Shown: piece by piece, positions 1-4,667 of the stretch | How the letters are laid out: the number at the start of each line of letters is the position of its first letter | Position numbering within the stretch: the stretch's first letter is position 1 | Assembly (NCBI GenBank): GCA_001797815.1 | Contig: MGQK01000041.1 | Span: 43,347 to 49,585 of the forward strand | DNA from: Deltaproteobacteria bacterium RBG_13_61_14 | GTDB taxonomy: Bacteria; RBG-13-61-14 | Length of the DNA: 6,239 nucleotides | Direction: 5' to 3' | The notes under the pieces: model-generated | The model's input: only the letters and a program-made list of their open reading frames with translations | What the model was told of the DNA's origin: nothing | Databases searched by the model: none | Program-made: the position numbers and the translations under genes

Positions 1-1
1 C

Positions 2-781
2 GAGGTGATCACCGCCTTTCTGCCCCGCGCCGCGGACCTGGACGGGAAGCTCCAGGAGTTGCGCACCTACCTGGCCGGCCTGCGCCGACTCTGGCCAAAG
101 TCCGCCTGGGGCGAGCTTGAGACCCGGACGGTGATTGAGCAGGACTGGGTGGAGGAGTGGAAGAAGAGCTTCAGTCCCATGCCGGTAGGCGAGCGCTTCT
201 GGGTGGTGCCGACCTGGCGGGAGGTGCCGGAGCCGGCGAAACAGCCGGGCCGGCTCGTGATCCGGCTCGATCCGGGAATGGCCTTCGGCACCGGGCTGCA
301 CGCCAGCACCCGCGCCTGCCTGCGTCAGGTGGAAACCCTGGTCCCGGAGCGGGCGCGTTCGGTGCTGGACCTGGGCACCGGCTCCGGCATCCTGGCCATT
401 GCCGGCCGGATGCTGGGCGCGGACCGGGTCTTGGCCGTGGACCTGGACCCCGCGGCGCTGGAGGTGGCCCAAAAGAACGCGGAGATTAACGGGCTTTCCG
501 GGATCGAGTTCCGGGCCGGAGGCGCGGACCCCGAGGCCCGGCTCAGCGATCAGCCTTTTGATTTGGTGCTGGCCAATATCTTTGCCAACGAACTCATCCG
601 GCTTAAGCCCCTGCTCTTGCGCCACCTGGCCCCGGCCGGCCGGCTGGTCCTGGCCGGGATTTTGTTTCAACAGGCGGAGGAGGTGGAAGCGGTGTTCCAG
701 CCGGCGGCCCTGCGCCTGGTGGAGAGACCGCGGGAGGAAGAATGGGTAACCTTGATTTTCGAGCTTGGTGTCAGACACTGA
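2..781 (+). CDS. prmA: Ribosomal protein L11 methyltransferase, 5'-truncated by the window
   Basis: SAM-dependent methyltransferase that methylates ribosomal protein L11 in the cytoplasm. The reading frame is open to the left edge, and the first possible start (GTG at 5) is probably an internal Val, since PrmA proteins are usually about 290-310 residues and only about 259 are visible here. Counting that GTG as residue 1, the end of the N-terminal substrate-binding domain and linker (WKKSFSPMPVGERFWVVPTW, 52-71) leads to the PrmA hallmark DPGMAFGTGLHAST (89-102). Next come SAM motif I DLGTGSGILAIA (122-133), the acidic ribose-binding strand AVDLDP (144-149) and the ANIFANEL motif (190-197). 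The end, EEEWVTLIFE, is family-like, but the final LGVRH and the TGA stop lie inside the left repeat of the neighbouring transposon, so the native C-terminus has been replaced by a few element-derived residues. Activity is probably kept, because the catalytic core is untouched. Confidence 0.95.
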   Translation, partial: EVITAFLPRAADLDGKLQELRTYLAGLRRLWPKSAWGELETRTVIEQDWVEEWKKSFSPMPVGERFWVVPTWREVPEPAKQPGRLVIRLDPGMAFGTGLHASTRACLRQVETLVPERARSVLDLGTGSGILAIAGRMLGADRVLAVDLDPAALEVAQKNAEINGLSGIEFRAGGADPEARLSDQPFDLVLANIFANELIRLKPLLLRHLAPAGRLVLAGILFQQAEEVEAVFQPAALRLVERPREEEWVTLIFELGVRH

Positions 782-794
782 CTTATGACTTAAG
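762..794 (+). repeat. Left terminal inverted repeat of the transposon
   Basis: All 33 bases are the reverse complement of 1767-1799. Within it lie overlapping small palindromes: GTGT-cag-ACAC (768-778 core), TCAG-aca-CTGA (771-781) and CTTA-tgact-TAAG (782-794). There is also a GACTTA doublet. Such foldback ends suit a transposase that recognises single-stranded hairpins. The repeat encodes the last five residues and the stop of prmA. Confidence 0.9.
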
Positions 795-802
795 GCGAAC
801 GC

Positions 803-832
803 TTGTGCGAGAAGATCAAGCTATGCTAGACT
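803..832 (+). promoter_or_regulatory. Weak candidate promoter of the transposase gene
   Basis: TTGTGC (803-808), an 18-base spacer and TAGACT (827-832) preceded by a TG (824-825), which makes an extended -10. The match is poor at -35. If it is real, transcription would begin near 839-840, at the ATG itself, giving a leaderless message. That fits the lack of any Shine-Dalgarno sequence before the start. Low certainty. Confidence 0.22.
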
Positions 833-839
833 GCATGGT

Positions 840-1778
840 ATGGGCAGACCTACACGAGTTGAATTCCCCGGCGCGATCCACCACGTTACCGCGCGCGGTA
901 ACGACCGGAAAGCTATTTTTTTCTATGACGACAACCGCAAGAATTTCCTCGATTTGCTCGACCGCGCGGCTTCACGCTTCCGCCTGGAAATTTTCGCTTT
1001 CTGCCTGATGACCAATCACTATCATCTTTTTCTCCGCACGGCCGAGCCCAACTTGGCGGCTGCGATGAAATGGCTGAACGGATTGTATTCCGCCCGCCTC
1101 AATCGCAGCCGGAACCGTTCCGGCCACCTGTTCCAAAACCGTTACCATTCGGTTTTGGTTACTAAGGAGCCTCATTGGCTACACTTGTCCATGTATCTAC
1201 ATTTGAATCCGGTGCGGGCGGGGATGGTCCAGGATCCGTGCGAATACGAATGGTCCAGCTTCCGTGATTACATCCAAACCCGATCACGCTTTGATTGGCT
1301 TTGTCCCCAGGAAGTGCTCTCCCAGTATGGAGCCACCCCGAATGAGCAGCGCCGACAATATCGCCGGGACTGCTTGGGGTTCGCCGGAGTGGGGCCAAGC
1401 TTCTGGAAGCAGCTGTTGAGTGAGGTTGGACTAGGAGTCCAAGTGGTGAGGGCCGGCCGGGCCAGTGGACCCTCTCCTCCCTTAAGTCATAAGTCAGTGT
1501 CTGACACTAAAGGAACCGACGTGGAGACGGAGCTGAGGCGAGTGGCAACAGTTTTTAGGGTGGAGCCTCTATCCCTGCTGCGCCGAAGAAGCCGGAATTT
1601 CCCGGCGCGACTCGCGGCCTACTATCACCTGGTTGAACATTGCGGGATGGATGTTAGGGCCGTGGCGAAAACTATGGCGGTAAGCGGCTCAGCAGTGAGT
1701 CGGGGAATAAGCCGATTCAAGAAAATGATGGAGAGCGCTCCGGCTTGGAAGAAAGCCATCCATGCGCTTAAGTCATAA
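840..1778 (+). CDS. REP-associated (RayT-like) Y1 transposase with C-terminal DnaA-like helix-turn-helix
   Basis: HUH-superfamily nuclease expected to cut and rejoin single-stranded DNA at its element's hairpin ends through a 5'-phosphotyrosine. The N-terminal 1-145 is a Y1 transposase domain: opening PGAIHHVTARGNDR (10-23), the metal-binding HUH pair H60/H62 in MTNHYHLFL, and the catalytic tyrosine Y119 in MYLHLNPVRAG, which aligns with the tyrosine of the YIYINPVKHG motif of E. coli RayT. After a linker comes a second domain (about 226-303), RVATVFRVEPLSLLRRRSRN onward, resembling the C-terminal double-strand DNA-binding domain of DnaA that some members of this family carry. Residues 214-223 of the linker are encoded by the internal repeat copy. 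The last codons and TAA stop fall in the right terminal repeat, so the gene fills the element to its edge. No ribosome site is visible before ATG 840, suggesting weak or leaderless translation. The frame is intact, so it is likely functional. Confidence 0.92.
   Translation: MGRPTRVEFPGAIHHVTARGNDRKAIFFYDDNRKNFLDLLDRAASRFRLEIFAFCLMTNHYHLFLRTAEPNLAAAMKWLNGLYSARLNRSRNRSGHLFQNRYHSVLVTKEPHWLHLSMYLHLNPVRAGMVQDPCEYEWSSFRDYIQTRSRFDWLCPQEVLSQYGATPNEQRRQYRRDCLGFAGVGPSFWKQLLSEVGLGVQVVRAGRASGPSPPLSHKSVSDTKGTDVETELRRVATVFRVEPLSLLRRRSRNFPARLAAYYHLVEHCGMDVRAVAKTMAVSGSAVSRGISRFKKMMESAPAWKKAIHALKS
1481..1507 (+). repeat. Third copy of the terminal repeat, inside the transposase gene
   Basis: The 27 bases are identical to 1767-1793 in the same orientation, and are therefore inverted relative to the left end. 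The copy is read in frame as part of the linker (residues 214-223, LSHKSVSDT region). The right-end copy is read in a different frame, where it gives LKS-stop. Identity stops at 1508 (T instead of C). Confidence 0.9.
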
Positions 1779-1799
1779 GTCAGTGTCTGACACCAAGCT
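1767..1799 (+). repeat. Right terminal inverted repeat of the transposon
   Basis: Perfect reverse complement of 762-794. It holds the last three sense codons and the TAA stop of the transposase (1776-1778). The base next outward on each side (761 G, 1800 G) no longer pairs, which fixes the outer limit of the symmetry. Confidence 0.9.
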
Positions 1800-1805
1800 G
1801 CTGGC

Positions 1806-1835
1806 TTGACAAAGCCTACGGAGAGTTCCTATAGT
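1806..1835 (+). promoter_or_regulatory. Sigma-70-type promoter for the hydratase operon
   Basis: TTGACA (1806-1811, 6/6 match) and TATAGT (1830-1835, 5/6 match) separated by 18 bases. The start point would be near 1842, leaving a leader of about 70 bases before ATG 1912. It begins only seven bases right of the transposon. In the reconstructed empty site its -35 overlaps the ancestral prmA stop (TGA 1807-1809). The transposon therefore did not create this promoter. Confidence 0.7.
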
Positions 1836-1845
1836 CTAAGCCGAA

Positions 1846-1862
1846 ACAAGCTTCCCGCTTGT
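1846..1862 (+). other. Small hairpin at the start of the hydratase leader
   Basis: ACAAGC (1846-1851), loop TTCCC, GCTTGT (1857-1862): a 6-bp stem. It would sit almost at the 5' end of a transcript starting near 1842, where such stems can protect mRNA. No U-run follows, so it is not a classic terminator. Confidence 0.35.
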
Positions 1863-1872
1863 CATTTACAAA

Positions 1873-1887
1873 CGGTGCACGGTGCAC
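1873..1887 (+). repeat. Tandem heptamer CGGTGCA x2
   Basis: CGGTGCA is repeated twice without a gap and followed by C, giving two GTGCAC hexamers seven bases apart. It lies in the hydratase leader, 10 bases before the Shine-Dalgarno. A related heptamer run occurs at 5331-5350. Confidence 0.5.
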
Positions 1888-1897
1888 TTAACGAAAG

Positions 1898-1904
1898 AAG
1901 GAGG
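1898..1904 (+). promoter_or_regulatory. Strong ribosome binding site fixing the hydratase start
   Basis: Full AAGGAGG, seven bases before ATG 1912. It favours this ATG over the in-frame GTG at 1882, which has no such site. Confidence 0.85.
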
Positions 1905-1911
1905 TTCGCAG

Positions 1912-2739
1912 ATGGCGATCAATCTCAATGCCAAAGGGAAGAAACTGGAACCGCTCAAGTTTTCCTGGAAGCCGAAAGACATCCTGCTCTACAACATCGG
2001 CATCGGCGCGACCGAGCTGCCCTTTGTTTACGAGACCCAGCTCAAGGTCATCCCCACCTTTGCGGTGGTGCCGACCTTGCCGCTGTTGGCCGCGAGCCTC
2101 AGCGTGGTCAAGGCCAGCCCGATGAAGGTGCTGCACGGCGAGCAGACGATCGTGCTGAAAACCCCGAAGCTCCCGCTCGAGGCCGAGACCGTGAGCGAGG
2201 CCACGGTCACCGATATCTTTGACAAGGGCAAGGGCGCGCTCTATCGGCTGCACACCACCACCAAGACCGCGGCCGGGGAAGAACTCTTTGACAACATCTT
2301 CTCGATCTTTGTGCGGGGCGAGGGCGGCTTTGGCGGGGAGAAAGGGCCGGAGGCGGGCAACAACCCGCCGGCGCGGGACCCGGACGCGGTGGTGGAAGAA
2401 GCGACGCTGCCGGTGCAGAACCTGATCTACCGGCTCTCGGGCGACATCAACCCGCTGCACATTGACCCCAACTTTGCCAAGATCGCCGGGTTCCCGCGGC
2501 CGATCCTGCACGGGCTGTGCACCTTCGGCTTTGTGGCCCGGGCGGTGCTCAAGACCTTTTGCAACAACGACCCGGCCAAGCTCAAGAGCTACGAGGTCCG
2601 CTTCCGCGACGTGGTCTATCCCGGGGATACCCTGACCACCTCGATGTGGAAAGAGGGCGAGGGAAGAGTGATCCTCCAGGCCAAGACCCAGGACGGCCGC
2701 ACGGTGATCGCCAACGCCGCGGCCATGTTTTCGGCCTGA
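1912..2739 (+). CDS. MaoC-like double-hotdog dehydratase (2-enoyl-CoA hydratase 2 type)
   Basis: 275-residue cytoplasmic enzyme predicted to hydrate trans-2-enoyl-CoA to (R)-3-hydroxyacyl-CoA, or to catalyse the reverse dehydration. The N-terminal hotdog half (about 18-135) carries no catalytic motif. A flexible Gly/Pro-rich linker (137-158) joins it to the C-terminal hotdog half, which holds the hydratase-2 signature YRLSGDINPLHIDP (173-186), with D178 and H183 as the expected catalytic pair, and then PRPILHGLCTFG (195-206). This two-hotdog layout with the active site in the second half is that of the eukaryotic peroxisomal multifunctional enzyme hydratase domain and of bacterial homologues. 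It is the first gene after the promoter at 1806 and is followed 49 bp later by a co-directional small gene, so the two are probably one operon. The substrate chain length, and whether it serves beta-oxidation, polyhydroxyalkanoate supply or another acyl-CoA route, cannot be read from the sequence. Confidence 0.9.
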   Translation: MAINLNAKGKKLEPLKFSWKPKDILLYNIGIGATELPFVYETQLKVIPTFAVVPTLPLLAASLSVVKASPMKVLHGEQTIVLKTPKLPLEAETVSEATVTDIFDKGKGALYRLHTTTKTAAGEELFDNIFSIFVRGEGGFGGEKGPEAGNNPPARDPDAVVEEATLPVQNLIYRLSGDINPLHIDPNFAKIAGFPRPILHGLCTFGFVARAVLKTFCNNDPAKLKSYEVRFRDVVYPGDTLTTSMWKEGEGRVILQAKTQDGRTVIANAAAMFSA

Positions 2740-2748
2740 GCAAAGACC

Positions 2749-2770
2749 GCGCAACTGAGGTCAGTTGCGC
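2749..2770 (+). repeat. Perfect 10-bp palindrome between the two operon genes
   Basis: GCGCAACTGA (2749-2758), two central bases GG, then TCAGTTGCGC (2761-2770). It lies 10 bases after the hydratase stop and 18 before the next ATG. No T-run follows, so it is a poor rho-independent terminator; an mRNA-stabilising or processing hairpin, or a dimeric-protein site, is possible. Confidence 0.7.
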
Positions 2771-2788
2771 CCCGAAAAGGCGGAGAAA

Positions 2789-3325
2789 ATGACCAGCAGG
2801 CGCCGTTTGGAGAATCTGGCCAAGCTTCCCACTGAGCAGCTTTGGGAAATTTTCAACCAAGGGAAGACCCCGGACTTCGAGAAATTGAAGGGCTGGGAGT
2901 TCCGGGGCTGGAACGCGCCGTTTTTTGCCAAGCTGATGGGCATCCAGAAATTCCAGAAGGGCTTTTTCGTGAAAGAGGGCAAGGTCCCGTTCGGCTACAA
3001 CATTCCGCAAAAGCAAAACGCCGCCGATCAGCCCTGGGAATGCCGGCCCTCGAACCAGAACCCCAAGCGCTTCGGGTTTTACTCGGTGAAGAAAGTGGAG
3101 CCGGGCGGGGTGGAGGACAAGCACCCGCACGCGCTCATTCTCAACTACGGCGACGCGAAGAACTCGCTCTTCGAAGGCGTGTTCCTGCGCGACTACGTGG
3201 TGCAGGTGGACCCGGACAACGACGACCTCTACCTGGGCGCCGCCTACATCGCCCTGGGCCCGGCGCGGATCTTCTCCAACTTCTTCATCATCGAGCGGTT
3301 GCGGCAGCACGAGTTCCAGGGTTGA
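2789..3325 (+). CDS. Uncharacterised 178-residue protein, possibly GXWXXR/DUF4334-like
   Basis: Soluble-looking protein with no signal peptide or membrane segment, rich in aromatic residues. The order of motifs is LPTEQLWEIFNQGKTPDF (13-30), GWEFRGWN (35-42), GIQKFQKGFF (51-60), an RFGFYSV strand (94-100), and a C-terminal LRDYVVQVDPDNDDLYLG...FFIIER (133-170). That arrangement recalls the GXWXXR plus DUF4334 pair, in which a small barrel begins with a G-x-W-x-x-R motif and ends in a VDDxxxLG...FxLER strand pair. The likeness is from memory and not proven. The start chosen is ATG 2789, with GGAG (2782-2785) close in front; a TTG at 2765 in the same frame lies inside the palindrome and is less likely. 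Sharing the hydratase transcript suggests a role in lipid or acyl-CoA handling, but no function is assigned. Confidence 0.8.
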   Translation: MTSRRRLENLAKLPTEQLWEIFNQGKTPDFEKLKGWEFRGWNAPFFAKLMGIQKFQKGFFVKEGKVPFGYNIPQKQNAADQPWECRPSNQNPKRFGFYSVKKVEPGGVEDKHPHALILNYGDAKNSLFEGVFLRDYVVQVDPDNDDLYLGAAYIALGPARIFSNFFIIERLRQHEFQG

Positions 3326-3336
3326 GTCTGGACCCA

Positions 3337-3401
3337 CCCTTGCCGGGCAAGGGCGGGCTACAAAAAATGGAATGGTAGCCGCGACCGTTCAGCGGTCGCG
3401 G
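3337..3401. repeat. Cluster of three palindromes in the convergent intergenic gap
   Basis: Stem 1: CCCTTGC-cgg-GCAAGGG (3337-3353). Stem 2: GGCTAC (3356-3361) pairing with GTAGCC (3375-3380) across a 13-base A-rich loop. Stem 3: CCGCGACCG-ttcag-CGGTCGCGG (3379-3401, 9 bp). Stems 2 and 3 share bases, so only one of them can form at a time. The cluster sits between gene ends facing each other (3325 and 3411) and could end both transcripts. There is no proper T-run, and these blocks resemble dispersed palindromic intergenic repeats more than classic terminators. Confidence 0.6.
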
Positions 3402-3410
3402 AGGCAGGGT

Positions 3411-4607
3411 TCATTCGGCCAGGATTCTTTTCACTTCCGCATAGAGGTAGCGGAGTTCCTCGGGGGAAAGCCCCCGGCCGAACTCCAGGGTCATCCGGTC
3501 GCTCCGGGCCAGGAGCTGGGGGGACGGGGCCCATTTTGACAGCCACTGGACAAGGGCCATGGTCCGCGAGTTGGGCGGGAGGCCGGCGCCATCCGGCAGC
3601 CGCTCCAGGGGTATCTCCAGTTTCTTCTCGGGCAGCACCAATTCTTCAATCTCGGCCGCCGGGATTTCCCGGACTTTGCTTCGGATCAGGCCCCGCTCTT
3701 CCACCCGCAGCCACTCGCGCGAAGCTACCACCCGCGTCCGTCCCCAGGTCTGAGCCAGCACGGAGCGCAGCGCAGATAAAATCGGCCCGAGCACGAAAAA
3801 AAGCCCGATGAAGCCCAGGAAGAAGTAGCGCAGGACTCCGGGCATGGGCAGCTTCAGCAGAGGCCCCAGGAAGAAATAAATAACGACTCCGGCAAAAACC
3901 AGACCGAACCCCAGTTGAAGATAGTGGGTGAGCGAGAGGCCGGGCGGAGGGAGATCGAAGACCGTGGCGCCGGCTTCTTGCCGGACCTGGATCCGCGTTC
4001 CGAACGGCGGCGTGGCCCAATCGGCCGGCGCTTTTTCCCGCCGCGCCTGCTCGCGCAAAGGCTCGTCCAGCCGGTCCGGCTCGCGCACCAGTTGGGCGCC
4101 GGTCGAGCTGTCTGCCAGCGGCCAGTTGAGGAACTTGGCCAGCGCTTCGGCTGAGTGCCGCGCCGGCTCATAATTTTTAGGCGCTTCGATCTCCAGGGGC
4201 TTGACCGCTCCTTCTCCTTCGAGCCGGACCGGGAAAGCCGTGTAAGAAGTCTCGCCGCTGTCCCGTTCTTCCTTGCTCAGGGTGACCCGGCGAAAAGAGT
4301 CGAGCAAGTATTCGGTGCGCTTCATCGGCACCAGCAGGCCCCACCACTGGATAATGGTCTTTTGCCGGCGGTCAATGATCAAACCGGAGCGGCCGAACAT
4401 GAGCCCGGCTCCCACCGCGGCGAAAACCCCGCCAAAGGGCAAGGCCACGTACCAGGGGATTTCACCCTCCACCGGGAATAATTTAAACGGGAGGCTCAAG
4501 ATAAAGAGGCCGGCCAGGAAGAACGGCAGCCCGAACAGGGTCAGGCAGCCGCCGCCCTGGCGCGTTTGCATCACCTCGGGATCCGATGAAATTGGCCGGT
4601 CGAACAT
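3411..4607 (-). CDS. Uncharacterised membrane protein with two TM-pair plus beta-domain repeats
   Basis: 398 residues, function not recognised. Four hydrophobic segments come in two pairs: about 21-45 and 52-72, then 229-250 and 259-282. Each pair ends in a GR dipeptide and a stretch that alternates like beta strands: GRSGLIIDRRQKTIIQ (72-87) with the following KRTEYLLDSFRRVTL (96-110), and GRTRVVASREWLRVEE (289-304) with KVREIPAAEIEELVL (311-325). This suggests an ancient internal duplication, with soluble domains that might be PH-like, a fold often found after two-helix anchors in bacteria. The C-terminal LSPEELRYLYAEVKRIL (380-396) is an amphipathic helix. Of two adjacent ATGs (4610, 4607), the second is preferred because AAGGAGG lies five bases before it and only two before the first. 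An upstream ATG at 4646 lacks a site. It probably follows the gene at 4668-5228 in one transcript (60-bp gap). Confidence 0.8.
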   Translation of the reverse strand: MFDRPISSDPEVMQTRQGGGCLTLFGLPFFLAGLFILSLPFKLFPVEGEIPWYVALPFGGVFAAVGAGLMFGRSGLIIDRRQKTIIQWWGLLVPMKRTEYLLDSFRRVTLSKEERDSGETSYTAFPVRLEGEGAVKPLEIEAPKNYEPARHSAEALAKFLNWPLADSSTGAQLVREPDRLDEPLREQARREKAPADWATPPFGTRIQVRQEAGATVFDLPPPGLSLTHYLQLGFGLVFAGVVIYFFLGPLLKLPMPGVLRYFFLGFIGLFFVLGPILSALRSVLAQTWGRTRVVASREWLRVEERGLIRSKVREIPAAEIEELVLPEKKLEIPLERLPDGAGLPPNSRTMALVQWLSKWAPSPQLLARSDRMTLEFGRGLSPEELRYLYAEVKRILAE

Positions 4608-4612
4608 CATGG

Positions 4613-4619
4613 CCTCCTT
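4613..4619 (-). promoter_or_regulatory. Ribosome binding site choosing between two adjacent ATGs
   Basis: AAGGAGG on the minus strand, five bases before ATG 4607 and two before ATG 4610. The spacing argues for 4607. Confidence 0.7.
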
Positions 4620-4667
4620 GGTCGGCCCAAGGGTTGGGGCAGGCACTTCGAAGCTTCCTCCGCTCGC

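Larger units (their letters stand above)
762..1799 (+). mobile_element. RayT/IS200-like single-strand transposon bounded by 33-bp inverted repeats
   Basis: Positions 762-794 and 1767-1799 are a perfect 33-bp inverted repeat, with one Y1 transposase gene between them. The outermost four bases at each end are AGCT. This is self-complementary, so it can equally be read as a 4-bp direct repeat flanking a 29-bp inverted repeat (766-794 / 1767-1795), or as a retained tetranucleotide target plus an element-borne cleavage site, as in the IS200/IS605 mechanism. Removing 1034 bp (766-1799) rejoins GAGCT to GCTGGCTTGA, which restores the prmA frame as E-L-L-A-stop. That supports precise insertion into the last codons of prmA. 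The identical ends suggest recent movement or strong selection. A third repeat copy lies at 1481-1507. The family name rests on the transposase; the exact ends are inferred. Confidence 0.8.

Noticed and set aside
1912-1944. Idea that the hydratase starts at the upstream GTG 1882
   Set aside because: The GTG lies within the heptamer repeat with no ribosome site, while AAGGAGG is placed correctly for ATG 1912.
1888-2754. Long open frame (288 codons) on the minus strand opposite the hydratase
   Set aside because: Arg/His/Gly-rich translation with no motif. It is a GC-bias shadow of a gene with clear catalytic motifs and a strong ribosome site.
2582-3337. 251-codon minus-strand open frame spanning the hydratase end and the next gene
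   Set aside because: It crosses two well-supported plus-strand genes and the palindrome, and its composition is typical of an antisense shadow.
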